From Rhodomicrobium udaipurense JA643 (GTDB taxonomy: Bacteria; Pseudomonadota; Alphaproteobacteria; Rhizobiales; Rhodomicrobiaceae): DNA of 45,066 bases. The translations under genes and the position numbers were made by a program. Below the pieces are notes generated by a model that saw only the letters and a program-made list of their open reading frames with translations, had not been told where the DNA came from and made no database searches. Shown one piece after another: positions 15,338 to 28,134 of this stretch (positions are counted from its first letter, which is position 1; every line of letters starts with the position of its first letter). The stretch spans positions 1-45,066 of the forward strand of contig NZ_JFZJ01000013.1 in NCBI RefSeq assembly GCF_000636015.1, written 5' to 3'.

Positions 15338-16636
15338 CTAATCGGCGGTTCTCGTCAGCAGGGCGATGAAGAAGCCGTCCGTTTCGTGGCGCGCGGGCGT
15401 TAGAAGAAGCCCGTGTCCTTCGCCAGCATAGGCTGTATCGACGGCTCTGCCGAGAACGTCCTGCGCGCGGCGGGCGACGTCGACGGCTGCGAAGCCCGGC
15501 GCGCGGGCGAGAAACGCCTCGATCTGGTGTTGGTTTTCTTCCGGGAGGATTGAACAGGTCACGTAGGCGAGCGTCCCGCCCGGCTTCACGAGGGTCGCTG
15601 CGATGTCTAGAAGCGCCGATTGTGTAGCGACGCGCTCCTCAAGCTGCGCGGGCGAAAGCCGCCATTTCGCATCCGGCTTGCGCCGCCAAACGCCGGTGCC
15701 GGTGCACGGCGCATCGACCAGCACGAGATCCATGTGGCCCGCCAGCGCGTCGAGTGCCGCCGTCTCGCCCGGCTGAAGCGTCTGCACGTTACGCGCGCCC
15801 GCCCGCTTCAGCCGCTCGAAGATGGGGCGAAAGCGCGTCGCGTCCGCGTCGTAGGCGTAAATCTGGCCTGTGTTCTGCATATGCGCCGCGAGCGCCAGCG
15901 TCTTCCCGCCCGAACCCGCACAGAGGTCGGCCACCTGCATGCGAGGTTCCGCGTCCGCGATGAGCGCCGCGATCTGGCTGCCTTCGTCTTGAACCTCGAA
16001 CCAGCCCTTGCCGTGCGCCGGGTCGGCCTCGACATTCGGATTGCGCGCGCCACCCTCGCGCGGCGGCAGCCTCACGCCGATCGGAGACCACGGTGTTTCA
16101 ACGGCATTATGGCGGTCGAACGCCTTCAGCACCTTGTCGCGCGTCGCCTTCAGCGTGTTGACCCGGAGGTCGACCGGAGCGCGGTTCGCGAGCGCCTGTC
16201 CCTCCTCAACCGCACGCGCGCCGAAGGCCGCTACGAAGGACGCTGCGAGCCACTCAGGGTAATCGCCCTGCACGTGCGCCGGTGCGGCTGAAAGGTCGCT
16301 GCTCTCAAGCCCCGCGATTTCAGCGGCCGTCAGCGGTTCCGGCGCATGCACCTCGCCCGAGCATAAAACGGCGATGTCGTCCGCTGTCAGACCCCACGAG
16401 CGGCGCAGCGCCGCCAGCGCCACGGCGCGCGGCTCGTCGCAGTTCATGAGAAAGGCAAGCGAACCCTTCCGCCTCAGGCTGTCGTAAACGAGGTTGCCGA
16501 TCCAGGCGCGGTCGCCCGATCCGGCAAAGCGGTGCGAGCGGCCCCAGTCGGCGAGCGCGACCGATGCCGGTCTGCCCCGCTCCCTGATCTCGGACAGGAT
16601 TTCTATCGCTGCTTGAAGTCGCGCGCCCGTCTGCAT
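15338..16636 (-). CDS. RsmB/NOP-family rRNA cytosine-5 methyltransferase
   Basis: A 432-residue SAM-dependent RNA m5C methyltransferase. The N-terminal ~150 residues are the NusB-like/RsmB accessory domain. The catalytic domain has SAM motif DLCAGSGGKT (237-246), motif IV VDAPCTGTG with Cys311, and motif VI TCSILPEEN with Cys361, the nucleophile that attacks cytosine C5. Both cysteines are present, so it should be active on 16S rRNA (C967-type target) or another RNA. The family also includes RsmF and NOP2 types, so I leave the gene symbol blank. Its 3' end abuts the outer-membrane remnant. Nothing in the 400 bases upstream looks like a partner gene. Confidence 0.93.
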   Translation of the reverse strand: MQTGARLQAAIEILSEIRERGRPASVALADWGRSHRFAGSGDRAWIGNLVYDSLRRKGSLAFLMNCDEPRAVALAALRRSWGLTADDIAVLCSGEVHAPEPLTAAEIAGLESSDLSAAPAHVQGDYPEWLAASFVAAFGARAVEEGQALANRAPVDLRVNTLKATRDKVLKAFDRHNAVETPWSPIGVRLPPREGGARNPNVEADPAHGKGWFEVQDEGSQIAALIADAEPRMQVADLCAGSGGKTLALAAHMQNTGQIYAYDADATRFRPIFERLKRAGARNVQTLQPGETAALDALAGHMDLVLVDAPCTGTGVWRRKPDAKWRLSPAQLEERVATQSALLDIAATLVKPGGTLAYVTCSILPEENQHQIEAFLARAPGFAAVDVARRAQDVLGRAVDTAYAGEGHGLLLTPARHETDGFFIALLTRTAD

Positions 16637-17041
16637 GCGTTCCCTTGGTCAAGAGTGTTCGTCGGCACGGGGAGATTTGCCGATAAGCAGATGGAAAACA
16701 AGAAAAAGCCGGAGTTTTAGCGAGAAACTTTCGATTAATTGAGGACCGGCCAGATGAGCGCCTCTCTGCAATGCAACCGATGGAAGAGCAGAAGAACGAG
16801 ATCGCGACATTTATTGAAAACGATCTCGCCCTGAGGTCGAATTTGAGCATTGGCGGGGCGGTACAGGAGGAGTCGCGCGTCCGGCGCGATTATTCCGATT
16901 CCTGCATCCAACACCCTAGCTAGCCGGAGTCATCGGCTCTGAATCACAAGGGCCGCTTGCAACTTTCTGACCTGGTCCAGCTTCGCAACTGCCTTGGAGC
17001 GTGATCGCGGCGACTGCGGTTCGACTGTCAAATTCGCTCGA
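16637..17041. other. Intergenic region, no gene recognised
   Basis: About 405 bases between two reverse-strand genes. The only clear structure is GAGATCG (16798-16804) pairing with CGATCTC (16821-16827) across 16 bases. It should hold the promoter of the methyltransferase and the 3' end of hemH; no T-run terminator is visible. Confidence 0.5.
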
Positions 17042-18112
17042 CTAGAAGTCGACCCAGCCGGAAAGCTCGCGTTTGACGATGGTCGTCAGCGTGTCGATGC
17101 TCTCGTTCGAGTCGTTCAGGCAGGGCAGGGCAGCGAATTTCTCGCCGCCATTCTCCAGGAAAATTTCCGCCCCTTGAATGCCCATCTCTTCCAGCGTTTC
17201 GATGCAGTCCGAAGAGAAGCCGGGGGTCATCACCGCCACGCGCTTCACGCCTCTCTGCGCGAGGTCCGCTATGGTGTTGGCGGTGTAGGGTTGTAGCCAC
17301 TCCGCCGAGCCGAAGCGCGACTGGAAGGTGAGCAGCAGGCGGTTTTCGGACCAACCGAGCGCATCACGAAGCAGCCGGACCGTCTTCGCGCAGTGACAGT
17401 AATATGGGTCGCCAGCGTCAGTATAGGAGCGAGGGAGGCCGTGGAACGAGGAGATTACAACCTCCGGCTCGAAATCGAGCGCAGCGATACGCGCCTTCGT
17501 GGACGCGGCAAGCGCATCGATATAGTCCGGATCTTCGAAATAGGGCGGCACGACGCGAATGGCGGGCTGCCAGCGCATTTCCTTCAACGCGTCGAAAGTC
17601 TTGTCGCAGGCGGTGGCGCTAGTCGCCGCCGAATATTGGGGATAAAGCGGGAAAATCAGGATGCGATCGCAGCCCTTTTCCTGAAGCGCCTCAAGCCGTG
17701 ACTTGATGCTCGGATTTCCGTAGCGCATCGCCCAGTCGACCTCGATGCGCGGGTCGCGGGCCAGAAGCGCGCCGATCTTGTCGCTCTGGCTACGCGTAAT
17801 GGTGCGGAGCGGCGATTCATCGCGCTCGGAATTCCAGACGGAGCGATAGGCTTCCCCGGACGTAAAGGGGCGCTTGGTCAGCACCACCATGTTGAGGATC
17901 AGCCACCAGACAACGGAATTAGCCTCGATCACGCGCCGGTCGGACAGAAATTCCTTGAGGTAGCGCCGCATGGGCCAATAACTCGTGCCGTCCGGCGTAC
18001 CGAGGTTGACAAGCAGCACCCCGATGCGACCGTAATTCACAAGCGGATGGTCGGCAGGCGCAGCCAGCGGAGCACGTGCGACTCCCCAGAAGCGCTGCGG
18101 CATAAAGTTCAT
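17042..18112 (-). CDS. hemH: Ferrochelatase
   Basis: HemH inserts Fe2+ into protoporphyrin IX, the last step of heme synthesis, at the inner face of the membrane. I start it at the ATG at 18112 (356 residues) because GGAGG is placed nine bases upstream; a GTG five codons earlier lies within that Shine-Dalgarno sequence. Family motifs present: GVLLVNLGTPD near the N-terminus, ISSFHGLP with the metal-binding/catalytic His224, and PGFSSDCIETLEE with Glu305. The sequence PYYCHCAKTV has two Cys and a His, which in some bacterial ferrochelatases coordinate an iron-sulfur cluster, but there is no visible C-terminal four-cysteine signature. Length is normal. The 340 bases upstream hold its promoter. 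Confidence 0.96.
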   Translation of the reverse strand: MNFMPQRFWGVARAPLAAPADHPLVNYGRIGVLLVNLGTPDGTSYWPMRRYLKEFLSDRRVIEANSVVWWLILNMVVLTKRPFTSGEAYRSVWNSERDESPLRTITRSQSDKIGALLARDPRIEVDWAMRYGNPSIKSRLEALQEKGCDRILIFPLYPQYSAATSATACDKTFDALKEMRWQPAIRVVPPYFEDPDYIDALAASTKARIAALDFEPEVVISSFHGLPRSYTDAGDPYYCHCAKTVRLLRDALGWSENRLLLTFQSRFGSAEWLQPYTANTIADLAQRGVKRVAVMTPGFSSDCIETLEEMGIQGAEIFLENGGEKFAALPCLNDSNESIDTLTTIVKRELSGWVDF

Positions 18113-18452
18113 AATTCCGCCTCCCACCTGCTTTCGCGATCTGACGCCGCAATTTTCGTGCTCGTTTGTGCCCGCAAACGAAATACTTGATTAGCGCGTC
18201 GATCGCAGCGTGTCATCCTACCTACGTCTAGATATGCCCAAAAAATAATCGATTTTTCGTGAGCAGTGACGAAAACGCATGCTCGCCGGTAGGAGATGGT
18301 GATCCCCTCCGACGTTCGCAAACGCAGGCTAAACAACGTATTAGTACCATTTTGCCGCAACGTCTGCTGACGCCGCCTTTCCTAGTCCGTTTTTGCAACG
18401 TTTTGTTAAACAGGATCGTTGCGCAAGGCCGTAATTCGCCGCATCGACCGAG
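18113..18452. other. Intergenic region upstream of hemH
   Basis: This 340-base region lies between two reverse-strand genes and is AT-richer than its neighbours. A 7-bp inverted repeat, TCGTTTG-TGCCCG-CAAACGA (18162-18181), sits about 50 bases upstream of the hemH start and is a candidate operator, perhaps for an iron or heme regulator; that is inference. No gene is seen. Confidence 0.45.
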
Positions 18453-19187
18453 TCAGCGCCAGTGTTCCGCTATCCAGGGCGTCGGCCGCACCTGCTTGTA
18501 AAACACGTGATACCAATGGTCCCGCGGCCATTTTCCCACAACCGCCTCGTCCGGATCGGGCTTCCCGGTGAAGGCCACGACCTTCGTTCCATCCGGCAGC
18601 GGCGGCGTCTTGATAAGGTTGAGCGGCCATGTCGGGATCAGGCTGTGCTTGAAGCTCTGGCACCAGGCATCCGGCCAGAACTCCATGTCCGTGATTTCGC
18701 GCGAGATGAAGGTCTGGCTGTTCCGGTATTTGCCGTAGTAGCCGTCGAAGTCGCTCATCAGCCGGTCATAGAGATAAGTGTGGCCGCCGACTGGGAAGCG
18801 ATAAACGGACGTATTGCCGATGCGCTCCTTGGGCTGCGTCCAGTTGCGCGCCACGCAGAAGTGCCCCGGCTTGTAGTCGAAAAAGTCGTCGAGGCCGCCG
18901 GTTATGACCACGTCGAGGTCGAGGAACAACACCTCGCCCGAAATTCCGTCCAATTCCTTCTGCCACAGCGAAATCTTGCGCCAGGGCAACCAGCGCTTTT
19001 TCTCGGGCAATTCGATAAAGGGGAGCGGGTAAGTTTCGACGCCTTCGTCGACGCCCTCAGTATCGTCCGTATAGCAGACGAAACGTGTCGGGCGCGCGGT
19101 GTGACGGCGAATCATGGAGTGGAGACGGTTGACGTAGTCCGGGCCATAACGCTTGCCCCACTTCATGGAGATGATCGTCTGGCTCAT
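18453..19187 (-). CDS. GT-A-like glycosyltransferase, family uncertain
   Basis: A 244-residue soluble protein. The N-terminal strand pattern TIISMKWGKRYGPDYVNRLH then CYTDD, and the central GEVLFLDLDVVITGGLDDFF with a DxD-type motif (LDLDV), suggest a nucleotide-sugar-dependent GT-A fold of the GT8 kind. Aromatic residues near the C-terminus (NRDHWYHVF-like, RDHWYHVFYKQ) are typical of capsule or LPS sugar enzymes, but the acceptor is unknown. It starts at an ATG with a weak GGAA eleven bases upstream. The neighbour lspA is divergent, so it stands alone. It could also be a hypothetical protein that only shares the DxD motif. Confidence 0.65.
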   Translation of the reverse strand: MSQTIISMKWGKRYGPDYVNRLHSMIRRHTARPTRFVCYTDDTEGVDEGVETYPLPFIELPEKKRWLPWRKISLWQKELDGISGEVLFLDLDVVITGGLDDFFDYKPGHFCVARNWTQPKERIGNTSVYRFPVGGHTYLYDRLMSDFDGYYGKYRNSQTFISREITDMEFWPDAWCQSFKHSLIPTWPLNLIKTPPLPDGTKVVAFTGKPDPDEAVVGKWPRDHWYHVFYKQVRPTPWIAEHWR

Positions 19188-19362
19188 CGCTGTGAATTTC
19201 CGTCGCCGCCCCGTTGGCGGCGCTTATAGACCGGCCCCGCGCGGCTGTCACCTGCCGTTCTCGCCGCTTTCGAGACCCGCTCTCTAAGGTGCCGCGCTTG
19301 TGCATGCCCGGTCGGTCGGCTAGAGAGGCTGCGTCTTCATCTCTAGGTTTCGAGAGGCGCCG

Positions 19363-19863
19363 ATGAAAATCTGGGGATTGTACAGCCTGACGGGCCTCAT
19401 CTTCGCCGCCGCGACCCTTCTCGTGGATCAGGTTCAGAAGGTCTGGACGATCGCTTTCTTCCAGAGCGGAGAAACCGCGAAGATCGTCGTCGCGCCGTTC
19501 TTCGACATCGTGCTCGTGTGGAATCGCGGCGTGTCCTATGGGCTATTCAAGCAGGACAGCGCCGCCGGTCAATGGATTTTGATCGCGTTCGCGCTTGCGG
19601 CAACGTTCGCGCTGTTCCTGTGGCTGGCGCATATGCAGACGCGTCTTTCGGCGGCGGCGGTCGGCCTCATCATCGGCGGCGCGCTCGGCAACGCCATCGA
19701 CCGGATGCAGTATGGCGCGGTGGCGGACTTCTTCTCCTTCCATGTCGGCTCATTCAACTGGTATGTGTTCAACCTCGCCGATGTCGCCATCGTGGCGGGC
19801 GTCGGGGGCCTCCTTTACGACTCGTTAAAATCAAGCCATAAAGAAGCCGGAAACCAAGCCTAA
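19363..19863 (+). CDS. lspA: Lipoprotein signal peptidase II
   Basis: This 166-residue inner-membrane aspartyl protease removes the signal peptide of prolipoproteins after diacylglycerol attachment to the lipobox Cys. Four membrane segments are seen (~8-25, 48-60 with the following loop, 70-90, 97-112 and ~137-155, depending on boundaries). The conserved blocks are present: NRGVSYGLF, GGALGNAIDR with Asp113, VADFFSF with Asp122, and FNLADVAI with Asp140; Asp122 and Asp140 fit the catalytic pair. Length is typical. The gene is followed 35 bases on by a lipoprotein gene, a natural substrate, and the two probably share a transcript. Confidence 0.96.
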   Translation: MKIWGLYSLTGLIFAAATLLVDQVQKVWTIAFFQSGETAKIVVAPFFDIVLVWNRGVSYGLFKQDSAAGQWILIAFALAATFALFLWLAHMQTRLSAAAVGLIIGGALGNAIDRMQYGAVADFFSFHVGSFNWYVFNLADVAIVAGVGGLLYDSLKSSHKEAGNQA

Positions 19864-19898
19864 CGCTCGGTTTCGACGGGAATCGGGGGCGGTCAACC

Positions 19899-20387
19899 AT
19901 GTTTGCATCGCGAAAAAACGTGATTGGCGTATCGGCGGCGTTTGCGCTTGCCGTGGTTCTGGCTGGCTGCGATGGCGGGCCGGATCTCGAAATCAACGCG
20001 CCGCTGCTCGATGCGGCTGGCGTGAACGTCAAGGAAACCTTGATGGGCAAGCCGGCGCCCGAGCCGAATCTTCAGGAGCGCGCTCCTCTTGTGATGCCGC
20101 CGGCGCATGCGCCGCTGCCGGTTCCGGGTGAAGCGCCGCAACTTGCTTCCGCGCAGGCGTGGCCCACCGATCCCGAGGAAGCCAAGAAGCAGGCCAAGAA
20201 AGACGCCGAAGCCAAGCGCAAGGACTATTGCCGCAACGGCGAGTGGACTGACGACAAGGGCAACATCGACAGGTTCAACAAGAACGTCAATCAGGACATC
20301 CGTTGCCGTCCGGACTGGATTTCGCGCGCCATGGGCACGACGAAGAACGAGGACGAGGCCGAGAACAAGGGCAAGAAGGTTCAGTAG
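19899..20387 (+). CDS. Putative lipoprotein, function unknown
   Basis: A 162-residue protein with a type II signal peptide: a positive N-terminus, a hydrophobic core GVSAAFALAVVLAG and a lipobox LAGC with Cys24, so it would be lipidated and then cleaved by LspA, encoded next to it. The mature part is Pro/Ala-rich (~50-95), then Lys/Glu-rich (KKQAKKDAEAKRK), and ends with a Cys pair (CRNGEWTDDKG and IRCRPDW) that may form a disulfide. There is no known domain. It lies 35 bases downstream of lspA and is likely its operon partner. Confidence 0.8.
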   Translation: MFASRKNVIGVSAAFALAVVLAGCDGGPDLEINAPLLDAAGVNVKETLMGKPAPEPNLQERAPLVMPPAHAPLPVPGEAPQLASAQAWPTDPEEAKKQAKKDAEAKRKDYCRNGEWTDDKGNIDRFNKNVNQDIRCRPDWISRAMGTTKNEDEAENKGKKVQ

Positions 20388-20590
20388 CGCGACGCGGGCA
20401 GGCGCCAGCCTCTTGGCGGCGTCGAGAGTCCTCAGCCCAAGGCGCTTTTACTTTCGTTCTTGACACTTGGGGGCTTTGGCGCAGGCGCTTGCGCGCTTCA
20501 TCACTCACCCTTGCTTTTCTTTGCTTGAGAACGGCTGCTTTTCGAGGCGACGGGATTGCGCGACATGCGCCATTTCGCCTATGAGAAGGC

Positions 20591-22348
20591 ATGAACATTT
20601 TCCAGAATTTTGAAACGCGAATTCGCGACATCCTGCGCGAGATGCAGGCCGAAGGCGCGCTGCCCGAAGATGCGAAGCTCGATACGTTCGTGGTCGAGCC
20701 GCCGCGTCAGGCGACCCATGGCGACCTCGCGACCAATGCCGCCATGGTGCTGGCGAAGCCTGCCCGACAGAACCCGAAGGCGCTCGCTGAAGCAATCGCC
20801 GCGAAACTGGCGCACGACCCGGACGTCCAGAAGGTGGAGATCGCCGGGCCGGGCTTCATCAACCTCACGCTGAAACCTGCGATCTGGGGCGATGTGTTGC
20901 GCACGGTGCTCACGCAAGGCGCTGACTACGGACGCGGTACGCTTGGAGCGGGCCAGCCCGTCAACGTGGAATATGTCTCCGCCAACCCGACCGGTCCGAT
21001 GCATGTCGGCCATACACGCGGCGCGGTTTTTGGCGATGCGCTGGCGAGCCTGCTCGACTTCGCCGGGTTCAAGCCCGCGCGCGAATATTACATCAACGAC
21101 GCTGGCGCGCAGGTCGATGTGCTCGCGCGTTCTGCGCATCTGCGCTACCGCGAGGCGCTCGGCGAGGACATCGGCGAGATCCCGGCTGGGCTTTATCCGG
21201 GCGATTACCTGAAGCCGGTCGGCGAGGCGCTCGCGAAGGAGTTTGGCAAAACGCTCAAGGGCGATGAGGCCGAATGGCTGCCAAAGGTGCGGGAGCGCAC
21301 CATCGCCGCCATGCTTGATCTGATCCGCGATGACCTCGCCTCGCTCGGCATCAAGCACGAGGTGTTCTTCTCCGAGCGCTCGCTCACCGCGAACGGCGAG
21401 GACAAGATCGCCGAGACGATCGGCTTCCTGAAAGCGAAGGGGCTCATATACGAAGGACGCCTCGCCCCGCCCAAGGGCAAGCTGCCCGACGACTGGGAAG
21501 ACCGCGAGCAGACGCTTTTCCGCGCGACCGATTTCGGCGACGACGTGGACCGTGCGCTCAAGAAGTCGGACGGCTCCTATACCTATTTCGCGGCCGACAT
21601 GGCCTACCACAAGACGAAGATCGAGCGCGGCTTCAAGACGCTCATCAACGTGCTCGGCGCGGACCACGGCGGCTACATCAAGCGGCTCACGGCGGCTGTG
21701 AAGGCGCTTTCGGACGGCGAGGCGCAGGTGGATGTGAAGATCTGCCAGCTCGTGCGCCTGTTCCGCGGCGGCGAGCCGGTGAAGATGTCGAAGCGCTCGG
21801 GCTCGTTCGTGACGTTGCGCGAGGTGGTGGACGAGGTCGGCGCGGGGCCGGTGCGTTTCATCATGCTGACACGCAAGAACGACGCGACACTCGATTTCGA
21901 CTTCGAGAAGGTGCTCGAACAGTCGAACGACAATCCGGTGTTCTATGTGCAGTACGCGCATGCCCGCGCCTGCTCGGTTCTCGGCAAGGCGCACGAGGGC
22001 TTCCCGGATATGGATCTGTCACCTGATTCGCTCGCGAAAGCTGACTTTTCGCTGCTTGTCGACGATGCAGAGGTTGCGATCGCGCGGAAGCTTGCGGAAT
22101 ATCCACGACTTGTTGAGCAGGCGGCCCAGGCCCATGAACCGCACCGCGTGGCGTTCTATGCGCATGAAATCGCAGCGTTATTCCATAGTCTCTGGGCGCG
22201 AGGCAAAGAACTGCCACAATTGCGATTCATGGTTCCCGCAAGCTCGGACATTACAATGGCGCGAATGGCGCTTATAACGGGGACCGCGCTAGTATTGCGC
22301 TCTTCTTTGAAGTTGCTCGGTGTGGAAGCAATTTCAGAAATGCGTTAG
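20591..22348 (+). CDS. argS: Arginyl-tRNA synthetase
   Basis: A 585-residue class I synthetase that attaches Arg to tRNA-Arg. The N-terminal additional domain (~1-110) reads the tRNA D-loop. HVGH (138-141), within [11 protein letters not shown], is the HIGH signature. KMSKR (398-402) is the KMSKS loop. The C-terminal DALR anticodon-binding domain spans ~460-585 and ends with the family-typical [20 protein letters not shown]. Length is normal. The last 28 bases run through the longest possible start region of the following SPOR-domain gene, so the two may be co-transcribed. All catalytic elements are present. Confidence 0.97.
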   Translation: MNIFQNFETRIRDILREMQAEGALPEDAKLDTFVVEPPRQATHGDLATNAAMVLAKPARQNPKALAEAIAAKLAHDPDVQKVEIAGPGFINLTLKPAIWGDVLRTVLTQGADYGRGTLGAGQPVNVEYVSANPTGPMHVGHTRGAVFGDALASLLDFAGFKPAREYYINDAGAQVDVLARSAHLRYREALGEDIGEIPAGLYPGDYLKPVGEALAKEFGKTLKGDEAEWLPKVRERTIAAMLDLIRDDLASLGIKHEVFFSERSLTANGEDKIAETIGFLKAKGLIYEGRLAPPKGKLPDDWEDREQTLFRATDFGDDVDRALKKSDGSYTYFAADMAYHKTKIERGFKTLINVLGADHGGYIKRLTAAVKALSDGEAQVDVKICQLVRLFRGGEPVKMSKRSGSFVTLREVVDEVGAGPVRFIMLTRKNDATLDFDFEKVLEQSNDNPVFYVQYAHARACSVLGKAHEGFPDMDLSPDSLAKADFSLLVDDAEVAIARKLAEYPRLVEQAAQAHEPHRVAFYAHEIAALFHSLWARGKELPQLRFMVPASSDITMARMALITGTALVLRSSLKLLGVEAISEMR

Positions 22349-22394
22349 TCCTGCCCAGGTCCGTGAACTAGCGAATATGGAGGACAATCGTTCG

Positions 22395-24344
22395 ATGTCT
22401 ACGAATGACGATTCGGCATCGCGGCGCGGACGTAGTCCTGTCGAGGGGGAGAGGCGAAACCCCGCCGCACAGGAACGCGACGAGAGATGGGAGCAATCGT
22501 CGTCGCGCGATCCAGCTTCCGGCGGGTATCCCGAGCAGCGCGGTCGTGAGCCGCAACGCCCGGCATTCTCCAATTTCAGCCGCCACGCTTACGAGCAGCC
22601 GCGTCAGGTTCAGCAGCCGCCCGCTCAGCCTCCGTTTCCCGCGCGAAACGAGCCGCCCCGGTTTTCCGACCAGAGCCCGGCGAGCTATGTTCCGCCGCCG
22701 TCGCCCTATGCTCCTGAACCCGGCCCGCTCGATTATCGCAGGGATGCCGGCGACGATCTTTTCATGAGGGACACGCCGCAGTTCGATCCGGCACCCTTCC
22801 CCGCGAAAGGCCCCGCCTATCAGGACGATCTCTACGATCAGCCCGTCCAGCGGCAGCAGGACCCTTACGCGAATCTGCCGATCCGTCAGGCGCCGCCCAC
22901 GCCCCAGCCGCCTGCCCCGCGTCAGGACGACGCGGCCTACTACCAGCGCGAGGCGCGCTCCACGGTCGATGACTACGATCAGGGTTTCGCCGCGCAGGAA
23001 AGGCAGGCGTCGCGTTTCTATTTGCCGGAGGAGCAGCCCCAAGCGCAGCCTCCGTTGCCGCCTCGGAGCGCGCAGCCGGACCGCGGATTTGCGCCGCCGG
23101 CCGATCGAGGCTACGCAGTGCAACCGCCGAAAGCTCCGGTCGATCGCGGATATGTCCCGCAACCGCCGCAGCAAAGCGCCCCGGTTGATCGCGGCTACGC
23201 TCCGCAACAGCCTCAGAGCTTCGCTCAAAACACATATGCGCCGCAGCAGGAAGATTACAGCGCGCGCTTTCCCGCACAGGGCGGATGGGCTGACGACGCG
23301 GCTCCCCATGGCGACGATCTCGGCCGCCATAATCCTCACGCGGATGAACTCGACGAGGATTTCTTCGCGGACGAGGACGAACTCGAACAGGATCATGCCC
23401 CTCAGCGCAAACGCAGCCGGAAGCTTTTCGTCGCTGCCGCGCTCGTCGGCGCCATAACGGTCGGCGGCGGCGGAGCGTATCTCTACAAATCTATGAGCGG
23501 ACCTGCGGACGAGACTGGCGTGATCCGTGCCGACCCTCGTCCGTTGAAAGCCGCGCCGGAAAATCCGGGCGGAAAGCAGTTTCCCAACGGCGAAAAGACG
23601 ATCTACGACCGACTGACGCCGGACGGGCAGCAGGTGCAGGCGGCGTTTGCGGCTCCGGCTTCCGCGCCCGCTCCGCAAAGCTATGCATCCGCGTCCACGA
23701 GCAGCGGTCAGCCGAATTCGCTTGAGGACCGCATAGACGAGGCGTTGCGTAAAGCCCAGCGCACCGGCGACGCGCCGCAGCCGTCGGGCCCGGCGGCGCG
23801 CGGTCCCGATCTGCCCACGGTGGTGCGAAGCGAGGTCTATCGCCCGGATGGAACCCGCGTAGACACAAACCGCGCCCCGGCCCCGAGCATAGCCAGCGCG
23901 GCGAATGGCGAGTTGCCGCCCCCGTTCGGCAATGGGCCGTCCACATTCCCGGCCACTCAGGCAGTGCCGTCTCCGGCTCCAGCGGTTCAGCCGTTCCGCA
24001 CCGGCGCCGTATCGTCGGCCGCGCCCGTGACCCGGTCGGCATCGCTGACGCCGGCGGAACCCGCTACGGCGTACGCCACACCAGCACCGGCGGGCAGCTT
24101 CTGGGTTTCCTTGAAATCCGCACCCGACGAAAGGGCGATCCAGCGCGACATCCCGATCCTGACGGACAAGTATAAGAGCGTGCTTGGCCCCGTGGCCCTT
24201 CAAGCGAAGATCGCCGACCTTGGTGCCAGGGGCGTAACATATCGCGCTGTGGCGGGACCGCTCGGCACGCGGCAGGAAGCGATGGAACTCTGCCAGAGGA
24301 TCAAGGGTATCGGCGGTGACAAATCCTGCTTCGTGACAAACTAA
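22395..24344 (+). CDS. SPOR-domain membrane protein
   Basis: I favour the ATG at 22395 (649 residues) because GGAGG ends 11 bases upstream; an ATG at 22377 is the alternative. The N-terminal ~340 residues are disordered and very rich in Pro, Gln and Arg, with short imperfect repeats (PVDRGYVPQPP, PVDRGYAPQQP, FAPPADRGYAVQPPK). One membrane segment follows (~345-365, LFVAAALVGAITVGGGGAYLY) after a basic RKRSRK stretch, giving N-in topology. The periplasmic part ends in a SPOR domain (~563-649, SFWVSLKSAPDE ... CFVTN), which binds denuded glycan at the septum. A role in cell division or envelope remodelling is inferred. The gene starts right after argS. Confidence 0.85.
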   Translation: MSTNDDSASRRGRSPVEGERRNPAAQERDERWEQSSSRDPASGGYPEQRGREPQRPAFSNFSRHAYEQPRQVQQPPAQPPFPARNEPPRFSDQSPASYVPPPSPYAPEPGPLDYRRDAGDDLFMRDTPQFDPAPFPAKGPAYQDDLYDQPVQRQQDPYANLPIRQAPPTPQPPAPRQDDAAYYQREARSTVDDYDQGFAAQERQASRFYLPEEQPQAQPPLPPRSAQPDRGFAPPADRGYAVQPPKAPVDRGYVPQPPQQSAPVDRGYAPQQPQSFAQNTYAPQQEDYSARFPAQGGWADDAAPHGDDLGRHNPHADELDEDFFADEDELEQDHAPQRKRSRKLFVAAALVGAITVGGGGAYLYKSMSGPADETGVIRADPRPLKAAPENPGGKQFPNGEKTIYDRLTPDGQQVQAAFAAPASAPAPQSYASASTSSGQPNSLEDRIDEALRKAQRTGDAPQPSGPAARGPDLPTVVRSEVYRPDGTRVDTNRAPAPSIASAANGELPPPFGNGPSTFPATQAVPSPAPAVQPFRTGAVSSAAPVTRSASLTPAEPATAYATPAPAGSFWVSLKSAPDERAIQRDIPILTDKYKSVLGPVALQAKIADLGARGVTYRAVAGPLGTRQEAMELCQRIKGIGGDKSCFVTN

Positions 24345-24646
24345 TGCAGCGAATTTACATTTGATTTCACACACCGCTGGTGCACCGTCATCAAGTGTAA
24401 AATTCGAAACTGCACTTGATCAAATGAGCGCCCGTGCTCTTGCGGAGCAAATGTTGCTTGAGGCCTGCGGCAATGTTGAGCAAACGTATGCGCCAGAGCA
24501 CTAAATATAGCTCGAAGGTTAGAGGCAGGCGCGCCGATCAGGTTGATTTGACCTGATCGCATGGTGCTCTCGTGAAGCGAATTTGACATTTGGCACGGTG
24601 GCCGCGAGCGTGCCGCAAAGGGGATGCGAATGTCGGAATCGGACCA
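24345..24646. repeat. Intergenic region with inverted and direct repeats
   Basis: About 300 bases between convergent genes. It has ATCAAGTG/CACTTGAT (24390-24420, 15-base spacer) and CGATCAGGT-TGATTTG-ACCTGATCG (24535-24559, 9-bp stem), neither with a T-run. The motif GCGAATTT-ACATTTG occurs at 24349-24363 and, with one extra G, at 24577-24592, so the region is bracketed by an imperfect direct repeat. It may be a small remnant element or just paired terminators. No gene is seen. Confidence 0.45.
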
Positions 24647-27898
<3,252 letters not shown>

Positions 27899-27954
27899 CT
27901 GTGCACAGAGCTACCCTAAGCTTCGACAAGATAAAAACAACCTATGGTGAGGAT

Positions 27955-28134
27955 ATGTACCTGCGAAAGCGCGCGGCGCGCAGCGTTTTGGCCGCAGGGC
28001 TGGCGCTAGCGGCAGCGTCGCTGTCGTTCGGTGGAAACGGGAGATTACTCAATTTGCAGCCGAACGGAAATCATTCCTCTAAGAGTGTTAAGAAACACAA
28101 GTTTGCTTGCTTCGACAATATCCTTTCGCGTTAA
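27955..28134 (+). CDS. Short signal-peptide-like ORF, possibly a truncated gene
   Basis: A 59-residue reading frame starting MYLRKRAARSVLAAGLALAA; the basic N-terminus followed by a hydrophobic stretch looks like a signal peptide. GAGG is only two bases before the ATG, so initiation is doubtful. After ~25 residues the sequence becomes polar and runs into the 3' end of the opposite-strand pabBC gene (overlap from 28045). It may be the 5' end of a secreted protein gene cut by rearrangement, or chance. I see no product. Confidence 0.3.
   Translation: MYLRKRAARSVLAAGLALAAASLSFGGNGRLLNLQPNGNHSSKSVKKHKFACFDNILSR

Noticed and set aside
16320..16850. 176-codon reverse frame at the start of the methyltransferase
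   Set aside because: It overlaps the methyltransferase N-terminus in a wrong frame with no family-like segment.
22368..24374. 668-codon reverse frame opposite the SPOR gene
   Set aside because: Arg-rich antisense shadow of a Pro/Gln-rich gene in high-GC DNA.
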